Made by a program: the position numbers and the translations under genes. Positions 24,571 through 35,559 of a DNA stretch of 64,000 nucleotides are shown one piece after another (the first letter of the stretch is position 1; each line of letters begins with the position of its first letter). The notes under the pieces are model-generated. The model saw only the letters and a program-made list of their open reading frames with translations, was not told the origin of the DNA and did no database searches. The stretch is from Hemibagrus wyckioides. Taxonomy: Eukaryota; Chordata; Actinopteri; Siluriformes; Bagridae. The stretch covers positions 12,687,892 to 12,751,891 of the forward strand of contig NC_080734.1 of the NCBI RefSeq assembly GCF_019097595.1. Direction: 5' to 3'.

Positions 24571-26436
24571 TGAGGTTAGGCAGGCAGGTGGTCATCTATC
24601 TCTTACCTTACACACAAACACAAGGGTATTCACTCATTCTTGCATGAGGCATGAGTGAGGTAGACCCAGACTTATGTAAACACACTTTCAGAGCTGATGT
24701 TAGGTAGACCTGAAGAAGGCATTAGAGCTTCTCAGAAATTCCTAGTTCGTTTCCCCTCAAGAGCAATCGTTGTGAGTTAATGAATTCAACAGATTAACCT
24801 TGATACAATTAACATTCACAGACTGTACTTATTTTAGAACCTAAGAAAGATGAGAAACATGTTACAGATTTACACCCATGACTGTGGTCATCACTATGCC
24901 ACTGTTTTTTTTTATTGTTCTTGTTGGATTTCTGGGCCCAGGACATCCATGGTGACATTTCACAAATGGCATGGCATGCAATAGCATTACTTACTCATAA
25001 AGAAGCGTAGTGAAATGTGACTCTGAATGACACGCAGTGACGAATGCCATGAATCAGCCAGGGCTGGGATGGCGTGTGTCCCTGACCAGCATTGCTGGGT
25101 GCTTCATATGAAGCCTGTTAAACTAATGAAAAACTTGTGGGGAGGGAATTAGCACCATACCACCCAAGCAAATGGACCCCCTCCTTAGCAATGCAGCTGC
25201 CTGCAGCCTCATGCTAATCAATTCTAAGCAGCAGGTTCAAGACCAGGTTTTGCTGCTAGGCCACCAACAGCGAGCGATATGTTCTGTACTCAGGACTATT
25301 TCAGAACAAACATGTGAACGGAATGGTTTTTACTTAGAACAGTGCTACACTGGGAGAAACCTGAAAAAGATAAAACCCATATTATATACTCTATATCGTT
25401 ATCTGACCTCGGAAATATTAAGTATAAATTGAATTATTTCTAATTTGATCTCCTATGAAACCATCTGAAAAAACAACTCACTTTCTCCCATTGGTCTCAA
25501 AGCTCCTGTAACAACAAAAAAAAAAACGAGACACTTTCTATGAGAGACTGGTTAATGCCATCTGCTGGTAGGATCTGTTGCTGGTAGGATCTGTCTACTT
25601 ATCCCAGTAGGATGAACACATCGCAGGACAAGTTAAAAACCTTGAATCACAAATGGTCTTAGCATTTTTTCATGATTTAAGGATTCGAGTTGGTTGAGTC
25701 ACATGATTACAGGTAAGAGAATTAGAGGTCATCAATACATTACTATGAAGGTCGGCTGATTTCCCAAAAACTATAAACAGGGAAGAGGTGAATCAGACAC
25801 AAGTCACTTATGACAAAGCTAACTACTTCAAAACATCCACAGCTGATTCTCATTTGTTGCCATAGTGTATACGTATACACAAAGAGCTTTAAAGATGTTA
25901 TGAATGGTCTCACATGTACAGCCAGCAATACCATACCTACTCGTTCATGAGAACCTACATATATCACTAAAGCTCTTTTAAAGACACAGAACAGACACAG
26001 CAGCTAGACCACCAACTACGTTCAGCACTGCTCTCCAGCTGCCCTGTACGAACAAATAGCCTAAAGACTGTATGCTCCGGCCATCTGTTTGCGCCCTCTT
26101 TCAGATTGACTGTCCTAACAGAGACACGCTCCGCACAGCTTTTACAAGCAAAGTCCAAATTGCTTTCATGCAGCAAACTCACTACGCTGCTATGGTGACC
26201 ATACACCAGTGGATTTAAGGAAATGAAACCAGACTTGACTAAATGGGGTCCTTGGGAACATAAGGGATGTGGTTCATTGGGGAGTTAGAAAGGCCTGTGT
26301 CCCAACAACACATATTTAGAGGTATGAGTCAAATTGGATTGGCCTGAGATCAAAGCAAACATTGCATTTGACCACGAGGGCCTGGGAGAGTGCTCTGACT
26401 CACCTCCAATGAGGCACCTGCTCTGTGGGTGTAGGA

Positions 26437-26458
26437 GTGTGTGTGTGTGTGTGTGTGT
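26437..26458. repeat. (GT)n microsatellite
   Basis: Eleven GT units without interruption. Confidence 0.93.
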
Positions 26459-27129
26459 TTGCGTGTCTGCATGTGGAAGACAAAATTACTCCTCGCTATT
26501 CTGAGTGGATGCCATGGTGATTAGTGCAAACAACTGTTTCATAGGAAGGTACAGGAGCTCAAAACACTAGGCTTTAAAATGTGAAAGGTTAAAAAACTTG
26601 TATATGGAGATTTATTCAGTTGTCATAAAGTTTTTTATCATGATTGATGGAAGCTTCTGTTTTATGCAGGTCATCTGTCGTCAGATCATAATCACCTATC
26701 AAACAGCTACCTGTGTAGAATACACAGCAGGTGATTTTGGATTTTCCAGTGGTAGTGTACAAGATTTGATCCAAAATCAAAAGACGCTTCGACTCCGTCT
26801 GCCCCCATCTAGTAGCAATGAATCTGTCATTGGGTGTTTTTGTTAGGTGAACTCTTGATGAGAGGATAATCTGCTGTTCCAGAGGGAGAAGTGGAAAAAC
26901 ACAAACAAACATTAGACTTCATAAATAATACTGAATCATTTCCTAACATTTCCTCCAGCCTGGTGGACTTACCCCTTCTGCCATCAATCACCCACACACT
27001 TACACAAACCATAAAACTAATAATTTAATAAAATAATGGGTGGTTCAAACGGATATAAGAATTAGAACCTTTGCTTCTAGGTCTTTCGGTCATTCTGGAA
27101 AAGTAATTTGTGTGTGTTTTCCTCTCTTA

Positions 27130-27440
27130 CCAAAATGTGGATACAAGGCTTTTTGATGTGTTTTGAGCTACTTCACAGATGCCGCATTTCCAAGTATGCT
27201 GGACGTCATCATACGGATGCTTTTCTGAGCGGCAAAGCAAACCACACCTCAAATTAGCACACCCCTGTGGGATAACAAAGGCCTTCCGATCGACCGCAGA
27301 CCCAATCCGAATGCCGGCATCCCCTTGGAGCGTGGCCAAAAGTCATATTCTGCCCAGGCCGGGTTCACTTCATCAAAGGTTTGTGCTGCATATTTTCCGA
27401 ACGTCAACCGCCAGAAATCTGGAAATCTGATTCTGCTGCT
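27130..27440. promoter_or_regulatory. Repeat-free block with a TCF/LEF-type site, candidate enhancer
   Basis: A stretch with balanced composition and several CpGs, about 2.3 kb past the bmp2 stop. It includes ATCAAAGG at 27372-27379, a match to the TCF/LEF consensus read by Wnt signalling. No coding identity was found on either strand. The regulatory role is a guess from composition and position. Confidence 0.25.
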
Positions 27441-27849
27441 GTATGAGTCTGGTTAGAGGAACTACAGATACTTTCAGTGTGGTTTGCACTTACTGAGACG
27501 AATCAAATTACAGTTCCTTTCCAAACTGAATCACTCCCAACCGACGTTAAGCCTGACGTGTGGAAATCCTTATGGTTGTATTTCATTCAGGCCTTTTTTT
27601 CATGTTTTTAAAAAGAAAACCCACCCTATGAACTACAGCCACTGGGATTGAGCACATCAATATACAAATGTAAAATTCCCTTATTTGTTTTCATAAAGCA
27701 AGCTAAATCACTATTTTTCAGCAACCACCTACCATAAAAATGTCATTAGCTTACTAAGGACACATTAAATGTCCAGTGTGGCACATAAAAATTCTCCCTG
27801 GGAAGAATTCATAAAATAAGGTAGAAGTGACGTGGTTGTTCAGCTAATG

Positions 27850-28320
27850 TTACAAGAGAGTGGTTTTAGGACTGCGCCCTTTGGGACTATCTGGGGTGAC
27901 CCTGACCTCTTCCATGGCATTCCCTCTGAAAACAGCAGACTTGGAGTGTGGAGGGTGGGAAATGTGCAGCTTAATGTGGTAGTACAGGGGTAGGCAGCAG
28001 GAGAAATGCGTGCTAAATGTGAAACATGGCAGGGGAGTCGTATTCCCACACAACTCAATTAAAGCTTTATGGACTCGGTGCAGTAAAAAGCCAACCATTA
28101 AATCGAAAAGTTTCCCAAAGCATGTTTCCCCTCTTGGTTCCCCGATAGAGTTCCATGAAGAAATGCAGGTTTTTATTGTTGCATGAAATGTAATTTTCAT
28201 TAAAGACATCCATTTTGAGGGTTTAAAAGCAAAACAGTTCCCTCTGGATGTGAATAAAAATTCAACAACCACAGACAATGCAGTACTATGGTCGACTCTG
28301 GATGATAACAATGTAATACA
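27850..28320. promoter_or_regulatory. Repeat-free block, candidate conserved non-coding element
   Basis: The minus strand stays open for 153 codons (27850-28311), but the translation shows no known domain, signal peptide or compositional sense. The block lacks repeats and lies 1.4-1.9 kb past the bmp2 stop. It could be distal 3' UTR or an enhancer. Conservation is not testable here. Confidence 0.25.
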
Positions 28321-29309
28321 TATACTATGTAGTGTTTATGCAGTTTGGTGAGAACAGCAAAAAAATGAAATCAAACATGCACCATATGTGCTTCAGAACA
28401 ATTAAGAAAACAATGACTCAGAAATTAAAATATTACTTATATTACCCATATCATCTCAGAATGTTTACAGTTCTGTTTTTCCTCAACAAAAATATTTAGG
28501 AATGCCTTAAGATTTAATATCTAAACGTTAACACCTTAATATTTAAGACCCAGTTTGATAGGGAAAGTCTATTATTATGGTCACTGTTTTGACACCTTTA
28601 TCGAGTGAACTTTTTGCACTCAATGCTAAGCAGCTGATGGGGCTTCCAACAGCAATATAATTAAACAATGATACAGGAATTCCACCAAGAGATAACACCG
28701 CAAATTATGCCTCAGCATGAACAATCGCAGTAGGCCCAATCTTCTCCTTTGTTTCTTTCTAAGATTATTAATGAAGTGCTCTCTTATGATAGGGTTCAGG
28801 CCCTTCACTGTGTCTTTATCAACTGCTCACATTTCCAACTGTCTGAATGATTGATCGCTCTCACCAGGACATGTTTGACTTAGACATTTTACATAGCTGT
28901 AACCTTAACATTTATAAACTACATGGACTAAGTGTGGGTTTTAGGGCTTATATGAGCTAGTTTGTAGGGCCAGCTGCTCAGACATATCTTAAGCCTAGTC
29001 TTAGACTAAAAAGGATTTTCACTAAAGAACATCCAGTGTGATTTACTGCCAGATCAGGATTAATATGAGTGGGAAAAATTAGCTCCCAGAGAAGCCAAAC
29101 AAGGGGCAGTGCCAGATTTCAAAATCAAAACTGCTGAAAAGGAAGATACAGGGACAACAAAGGTATCTAATAATCACTCAGGAAAATCCACTCTGTGAAC
29201 AATTTAACACTGCCTAGGACAGAAGCTTCTCGCAGGGTATTGGACCAATGCCTAAAGACAGTACCTGTCATTTCTTATTGTAACCAATGCACCAAATTTG
29301 TGATGTAGT

Positions 29310-29594
29310 ATTCAAGAACATAGTAAATAAATATAAATACATAATGTAAGCACATAAATAAATTTTGTCAAATAATATATTCCCACAGCCACAATGGGAG
29401 ATCATATATTTTTTATGATAAATACACATAATTCATTTACAAATAAAGTGGTTATGATGAAATAAATACATATTAAAAATCTGAGCTTCATACTTCATGT
29501 GCTATCGCACTGAAATGTACATTGGACATCTTCAAAACCACTGAAAAAGCAAAACTCATTAAAATATTTATTTTCCCATTGGTCAACATAAATA

Positions 29595-29661
<67 letters not shown>

Positions 29662-29746
29662 TTTATCTTTTTTCCAAAATAACTCTTTTTCTGAAAGTTC
29701 TTTCATATAAATAAAAAAGTCTTCATAAGCTTCATGAGTTTAGTTC
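29310..29746 (-). promoter_or_regulatory. bmp2: bmp2 3' UTR with AU-rich elements
   Basis: In transcript sense (minus strand) this follows the TGA stop. It contains repeated AUUUA pentamers, including overlapping forms at 29353-29364 (ATTTATTTATG) and 29319-29340 (TATTTATATTTATTTACT), plus TTTATTTAT close to the stop. A possible AATAAA signal reads at 29572-29567. Vertebrate BMP2 messages are known to carry a conserved AU-rich 3' UTR that controls stability. The true poly(A) site is not determined. Confidence 0.55.
29598..29659. repeat. Long (TA)n microsatellite in bmp2 3' UTR
   Basis: About 31 TA units start some 88 bases after the bmp2 stop codon, so they are probably transcribed as (UA)n within the 3' UTR. 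Confidence 0.95.
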
Positions 29747-30630
29747 TCATCGGCATCCGCAGCCCTCCACCACCATGTCTTGATAGTTCTTTAAGACAAC
29801 CTTCTCATACTCATCCAGGTAGAGCAGAGAGATGGGACTGAGCTCTGTGGGCACGCAACATGCCCGTGGCACATTAGAGTTCACAGAGTTTACAAGGGTC
29901 TGCACAATGGCATGGTTGGTGGAGTTCAGATGGTCTGACAGTGGGAACGGGCACTCGCCTTGGCAGTAAAAGGCATGGTAGCCTGGCGGCGCCACAATCC
30001 ACACATTCCAGCCCACATCACTAAAGTCTACATAGAGTGGGTGTCTGCGGCAGTTGGCTCGCTGGTGTTTACGCCGCTGTTTTGGTGGCCGCCGCACCTG
30101 CCGTTTTTCTCTGTGAAGCGTTGCGGTGCCCTGGCCGTCATGGCTGTAAGTGACCAGCAGTGGCCGGGCCTGAGCCCAGGAATCATTGTCGGTATGCAGG
30201 GACCGGCTTACCCTGACATGCCTACTCCTGCTTGCCTCTGCCTCCTCACCGTCACTGGCCTCGCCTGGATGCAGAATCTCCACCATGAGGCCATGGTTGT
30301 GGTGTGGCTGTGTGGCCCAGCGTGCTGCCGCTGAGCTTACATCAAAGCTTTCCCAGCGTGAGTGTGAGTCCTGCACCAGACGAGTGTCCAAAAGTCTGGT
30401 AAGAGGCTCCTGTAAGGGGGAATGAGCTGGCCTAAACACCTCAAAAATGTTAATGCGCTGAAAGGCTCCAGCACGACTGGTGTTGCTCTGAGTAAAGTCA
30501 CTGAGCACCTGGTCTCTGAAGATGCGTAGCTCTGCAGCCGTGATGAGCTCCTCCGCCGGCACCGAAGTGAGGTTGAAAAACAGCTGCTGTGTGGTCCTTC
30601 CTTTCAGGCTGGCCAGAGCCTCTAAAGCCT
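29747..30630 (-). CDS. bmp2: bmp2 coding exon 2: rest of prodomain and mature ligand
   Basis: It encodes residues 117-410 and the TGA stop at 29749-29747. It starts [20 protein letters not shown] and includes a second prodomain sequon (NTSR) and the acidic-basic stretch [20 protein letters not shown] before the furin site. Confidence 0.96.
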
Positions 30631-32987
30631 CTGAAAGGAGAAAAAATGCATTGTTAAAAATGGACAATTAATAGCACACACATGGATAAAGACTACCCTT
30701 CACATTATATACATTATGATTAAAAAAATGTTAAAAGTCACTATTATTCTCTAGATCCATAGTTTTAACCTAAAAGAATGACCTTTCTCTTAGGTTTGCC
30801 TCAGAGCTGTCTTTGCTTGCTCTAAGTGATAGTTAGACCAGGTGTTAAGGCATTTAAAGACACTTAGGCAGCTAAGTGTGGCGGAGCAGTTTTGACGGGT
30901 TGTATTCAAGTAATATTCAGATGCTTCAAACACCTTCTTTAATAAAAAAGGCTGTGATCATAACATGAAAAGCCAACTTTTTTCTTAGAAGACCTAACAA
31001 ATCAAAAGACAATCTTACACAAAAGCCTCTAATCTCTCTTTAAAAGAAACATTTTGGAAATTCCATTCTCCATAATCCAACCTATCTGCTCCATAATCAA
31101 CTAAAAAGACATGCAGATTGTATTTGATGTGGGAAAGCCCTGCTCCTTCTTTCATGCTTTTTTTCCTTTTCCATCTTTTTCTCTTTCTTGCTGTCTTTCT
31201 TGTTTCTCTGTTCTCGCCCGCTCAGTCAATCCCTTCACAGGGGGAGTAACTCTGTGAACGTGTTAGGGCTTGTCTGGAGCAGTCAACCCCAGTTGTGAGT
31301 GTATCAACATTCCTAATTTCTGTTTGTGGCAAAACAAGGAGGCAACAGCTAATGACAAGTCAAAAGTTTCAGGCTATGCAGCTCTCCTTGTCACTAGTGG
31401 TTAAAGATACAGATACTATCACACACACACACACACACACACACTACAAATGCACCAAATAAAGCAGATAAAATTATATGGGAGAAATACTGATATCATT
31501 GTTATTGTACGTTTTCATTATGCGTTTCTTTTAAATAAATGTACCTAAATCCATGTGCCTTATCGTTAAAATGATTGAAATGTTTTAACGTGTTAAACCA
31601 CAAGCAAGTGAAATGATGGTAGGAATGTATTGAATTGTATTTGATATAACTAAAAAGAATTTGTGCCATGCAGTTAAAAAAAATCACACAAAATGTGTGT
31701 CCACCAGCCACGATGCTGACAAATGATCAAAGTTGCCGTTTGCACTATGTCAGGACCACCACTGGGTGTCATCCATGCAAATCCATAACAATGTATGAGG
31801 CCTCTCAGTGGCCCGAATGACTCAAGAATACTTCCTCAAAAAACCTCACGTGCCACCTATTTTACTAGAAACTCACAAACTTAAACTGATTATGTAGCCT
31901 GCAAAAGAAAACACTAATACACCATGCAGGACTAAAGATTCCAGGTTGTAACTAAAATGTAGTTCCTCTGTTCCCTCAAGCAAACTTATGAAAACTCTCA
32001 CATGACCTGAATTCATTTTAATCAAAGTGTGCCACTAAGGTACAGACTGAGAAATACTAATCATATGTCAAACGTAGACAGTATAACAAAAGAAATATCA
32101 GGTACCGAAAAAGTTACATGTTAAATGATTCACCACAAGTTGATCAAATGAGTTTAAGCATTTAAGTATAAGTAGACTTATACATTGACTTATCTATATC
32201 ACAGAAAAATACAGGGTGCATGCAAAAAGTTTGTGCTAAAAGTTTTATGTCACTGTCTCAAGCCATGTCTTTCTCATGATATTATAGTGTAATGACCAGA
32301 TTCCTGGCACTCACCTGGTACAAGTACACAGATATGCATTCTGTCTGGAAAAATGTAAACTCTGTAAATACTTTTCAGAGAGGTTGCCGTCAGGATACAT
32401 TTTTGCCTCCTTAATAATAGTAAGCATCATTTGTGGAATGTAGGTATGGGTTCCCGGCGTTGCATAACACCGTAACAGTTACAGACTGAGTAGGATATCA
32501 TAGTACTGTTATGTCAGGAAAAATATGAAATAGTGAGATTTTTTATAAGAACGTAAAATGTAAGAAGGCACTGCGCAACATGATGAAATCATAAGATTTG
32601 TTGCACCAGTGATGGACTGGTGGAAAAGGAGCTCTCACCTTCGTGATGGAAACTCCGGATGGTGTTGGCCCTGCTGGCCGCGCGCTCCGCGTGCCTCCCC
32701 ATGATGCTCCTGGGCCGCCGGATGCTTTTCTGGTCTCCGTTCTCTGAGTGCATATAATAGAGGTCCAGCATATACTGGGGTACCACGGCTCCCTTGCTCG
32801 GCGTGGGTTTCCGCTTTAGACCGAACATGTTCAGGAGTCGGAGCTCGAAGTCGCGCAGAAAGCGCTCGGAGTGTTCGGGTGCGTGCCTCCGCCGCTCCAC
32901 GTCGGGAATCAAACCGGCGGCGGCGCCCAGCCACACCTGACCGAGCAGCAGCATGAGCGCCACGACCGAGCGGAGCACGGCTACCAT
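29747..32987 (-). CDS. bmp2: Bone morphogenetic protein 2 preproprotein (bmp2b-like), complete coding region
   Basis: This is a secreted TGF-beta superfamily ligand that signals through BMPR1/BMPR2 to SMAD1/5/8, and in fish the bmp2b copy drives ventral patterning. The coding exons are 32987-32639 and 30630-29747 (349 + 884 = 1233 bases, 410 residues plus stop). The donor reads CACGAAG|GTGAGA and the acceptor TTTCTCCTTTCAG|AGGC, phase 1. In order the protein has a hydrophobic signal peptide (residues 1 to about 24), the prodomain with N-glycosylation sequon NLTS at 136, furin site REKR at 290-293, a basic heparin-binding N-terminus, and the seven-cysteine knot ending [26 protein letters not shown] and [11 protein letters not shown] fit BMP2 better than BMP4. 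Val326 replaces the usual acidic residue of the wrist epitope. Neighbouring plcb1 and fermt1 support BMP2 identity. The bmp2b assignment over bmp2a is probable only. Confidence 0.95.
29750..30100 (-). other. bmp2: bmp2 mature ligand (117 residues) after furin site
   Basis: Cleavage after REKR (codons at 30112-30101) would release a ligand starting [17 protein letters not shown]. That N-terminus is three residues longer than in human BMP2 and rich in Arg/Lys, which suits heparan sulphate binding. All seven knot cysteines are present, including the intermolecular one in RACCVPTE. The sequon NSTN is kept. Compared with human BMP2 numbering, the changes seen are D30V, H44Q, A52S, K73N, I74V, K76R, A86P, M89L and N95Y. 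Confidence 0.93.
30631..32638 (-). other. bmp2: bmp2 intron between coding exons
   Basis: A GT-AG intron of 2008 bases that interrupts codon 117 after its first base, as in other vertebrate BMP2/BMP4 genes. It is AT-rich with a (CA)n run, and no other gene was seen in it. Confidence 0.95.
31420..31444. repeat. (CA)n microsatellite in bmp2 intron
   Basis: About twelve CA units without interruption. Confidence 0.95.
32639..32987 (-). CDS. bmp2: bmp2 coding exon 1: signal peptide and start of prodomain
   Basis: It encodes residues 1-116 plus one base of codon 117. ATG at 32987-32985 is chosen because it opens [20 protein letters not shown], a typical signal peptide with the BMP2/4 family start. 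The prodomain segments [20 protein letters not shown] and [14 protein letters not shown] are family hallmarks. The exon lies inside the CpG-rich block and is GC-rich. Confidence 0.95.
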
Positions 32988-33491
32988 TATCAGAGAGAGG
33001 GCACAGAGGAGGAGGGCTTAGAGCTCCCGGGCCGAGCTCGCGTCAGGCAGCGACACCGCGCATGGACCCCCGATCCGCGCGAGCGCCCAGCCTCCAGCCC
33101 GCTCTCTCTCTCACTCTCTCGACACAAGCCGGTGATCTCCGGATCTGAAGGCGTTCTGAAGGTAGATGGCGCACTTTAAGCCGAGGAACTTCAATTAAAA
33201 AAAAAAAAGTTTAGGGATATTATCCCCGCCCGCGGGCTATAATAATATCCTCACAGAGATCGAGCACGTAAGGGAGACTAAAGAGGATGTCAAACAACGA
33301 GTAGAGATGAGACGGTGAATCAAAGAAACTGAAAAAAAAGGAGACGTGAAAACAGCAGACATAGAGGCTGCAATTAAACTGAGATAAGAGGGGCACGGTC
33401 TGGGTGGGGGGTGTACACTGAACGCGAAATGTCTACACCACACGCTCTGCCTTCAAACCTTAACATCAGGCCAGGCATAAAAGGAAAAGTC

Positions 33492-33523
<32 letters not shown>
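33492..33523. repeat. (GA)n tract upstream of bmp2 ATG
   Basis: About fifteen GA units with one C interruption, inside the CpG island, about 0.5 kb upstream of the bmp2 start codon. Confidence 0.93.
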
Positions 33524-33524
<1 letters not shown>

Positions 33525-33638
33525 CGGGGAACTCTGGGACGAGAGGCTAAAAAGAAACTCGGTGCGGTTTTAGGGTTTGCAGCTCTGCGCGCGCGTGCCA
33601 GTTTTACAGCTAAATAAAAGGAGAGTAAGAAAGCACAG

Positions 33639-33640
<2 letters not shown>

Positions 33641-33673
<33 letters not shown>
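33641..33673. repeat. Second (GA)n tract upstream of bmp2 ATG
   Basis: About sixteen GA units. It is a polypurine tract on the plus strand and polypyrimidine on the bmp2 sense strand. Confidence 0.95.
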
Positions 33674-33677
<4 letters not shown>

Positions 33678-34666
33678 TTTGAGCTACAGGTGGTAGACGC
33701 CTATGACAAACACCTGAATGTTCCGAACACCTTCAATTATCTTTAGAAGATGTCCCAGGAAGATGTAACACTCCTCCAACCCACTAAAGTTAACTTGTGA
33801 AGAATTACCACACAGCCGGTGATGTGGTGATCAGTCGTTTCCCCTGCGGCAGTGTCCTTGAAATTCCACAATAATCCACATTAATCCACAGCGATTTTTT
33901 ACATATCATAAATTAAAGCACAGCAGTTGGTCGCCGCGATTTAGTTCTTTAGCTCGCCTCTTCGCGCTCATACTCGCCAAATACGTGTTGATACGTGCCA
34001 AGCTACGAACCCGAGCTCGCTCGCACGGACTATAAAAGTGATTATAAGGTCAAACGAACGCGTCTGCAAAAAACATGCGCGGTGAGAAAAAACTCTCGTT
34101 CGGACATGCTTTTGTTTTTTTCGTAGCCCCTTAGCCAGGTGAAGTCTGTATATATCTCTGTTAAAGTCCCGGATTGTGCTCGCGTTCACTTGGGAACGTC
34201 ATCTTCGTGTGTTAGCGCGCGCTACCGTGGGTGCGTAGATTGCAGCGCGCGCCGCTCAAGGCTGTAGACTTTTTGTTTTCGAGTGATGTCACCAGTGAAC
34301 GCTGTCATCCATCATGCATCCTACGCGAAAGCGTGTCGGTTTCGGTGCGTGGAGACTTGAGCTGCGCCCTTTCGCGCCTTTTCAAGCTATAATACCTAAC
34401 TGTTTTTACTCGCACTGCGAAAAGGTCATGCAGAAGTCTAGAGTCTTAACTCGCCCTTTGTAACTTGCAGACGCGTCATCGATTGCAATCATGTCGACGA
34501 TTAAAAAAGGAAAACGGAAGTTTCATTTTCGTACCAAAAAAGCTGCATCGTGAGCAGACTATATAAGATTTACAAATCAGACCAGATCAAGAGTTTAGGA
34601 CACAGCTACTCAAATATTTCGCAACTAGTTCCAAGACACTCTGGATGGAAACCACACAGACATACA

Positions 34667-34725
34667 CTCACACGCACGCACGCACACACACACAGAGAGA
34701 CACGCACGCACGCACGCACACACAG
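34667..34725. repeat. Compound (CACG)n/(CA)n/(GA)n microsatellite
   Basis: Alternating CACG and CA units with a short GA run. Purine-pyrimidine alternation rich in CG makes it a possible Z-DNA former. Confidence 0.9.
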
Positions 34726-35457
34726 AGCAATAATATGATATTATGAGTATAAAGCAATTATCCAGGCAAATATGTAACACTTCAGCTGACAGAACTCAAA
34801 CCAGTTACACAGTGTTCAAGTTTTATCAATATTTTAATGAAGTTTTTGTTTCCAGTTTATACTGACATCAGTTATAAATGACTGTTTAATGAATCATATG
34901 ACTATAACAGCTAAATAATAACTATAGCAAATATAGAAGTCCTATTAAAAAAAACACATCCACTACTGACTTTACCTTCCAGTCTCACAGAGTTTACCTA
35001 GTTGAATAGTTTTTGTTCCTCACCTATGTGTCTCTGATCAATGCAAAGGTACATGTGGTCAGTCTGACGACCTATAATTTACGTTCAAGGGAATCATGTT
35101 TTCAAACTGGATTAACATTGATTGACACATAGCTGGCAAATGTGATGCCTTTGGTTCTATGGATTAAGGGGATTAAGGGTGTTAGTGACCGGTCATTTCT
35201 AGTCCCCTGATAATTCATTCTGTTGTCATTGCAAACTCGAGGACAGAGGTGGATAAGTTAACGTCTGATACTCTTGTCAGTGAATATCCAGGAAAGGGAG
35301 GGGGACAGGATTATCTCTGCAAACCAACCCCCTTTTACCCCTCAGTAAAAAAAATCAGTAGTATTCTTTGTTATTAACATAGTTGCATTTCCTTTTCTTT
35401 TATATCAGGAAGGTAAAAGTATTTATGCTTTAATCTGTTATAAATGATGTGACCCCC

Positions 35458-35463
<6 letters not shown>

Positions 35464-35488
<25 letters not shown>
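35464..35488. repeat. (TG)n microsatellite
   Basis: About twelve TG units. Confidence 0.95.
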
Positions 35489-35559
35489 CTAAAAGGGTTT
35501 AGTAACAAGGAGGAAAGCCATTGATATTGAAAACATACATGTGCTTAGTAAACAATGTT

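Larger units (their letters stand above)
6661..29309. other. Intergenic block between plcb1 and bmp2
   Basis: No exon of a known gene was recognised in this stretch on either strand. In human the corresponding interval holds HAO1 and TMX4, and nothing like either was seen. The block holds microsatellites, a few SINE/MITE relics and several repeat-free stretches with regulatory motifs, listed separately. The longest ORFs (177 codons at 13471-14004 minus, 153 codons at 27850-28311 minus, 221 codons at 22207-22872 plus) resemble no protein family I know. Confidence 0.7.
32650..34480 (-). promoter_or_regulatory. bmp2: CpG island: bmp2 promoter, 5' UTR and first coding exon
   Basis: CpG dinucleotides are dense here (for example GCCCGCGGGC near 33227, GCGCGCGTGCC near 33589 and TAGCGCGCGC near 34213) and nearly absent outside. 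In vertebrates BMP2 has a non-coding first exon and a CpG-island promoter, so the transcription start probably lies in the upper part of this block. No TATA box or first-exon donor can be assigned with confidence on the minus strand. Two GA tracts lie within. Confidence 0.65.

Noticed and set aside
29488..29710. ORFs with IYIYIYIY on both strands
   Set aside because: They are the translation of the (TA)n repeat in the bmp2 3' region.
29960..30425. Two plus-strand ORFs opposite bmp2 exon 2
   Set aside because: They are antisense shadows of the conserved bmp2 coding sequence with no independent support.
32635..32934. 99-codon minus-strand ORF overlapping bmp2 exon 1 in another frame
   Set aside because: It is a shadow of the GC-rich bmp2 exon. 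The bmp2 frame gives the signal peptide and family motifs.
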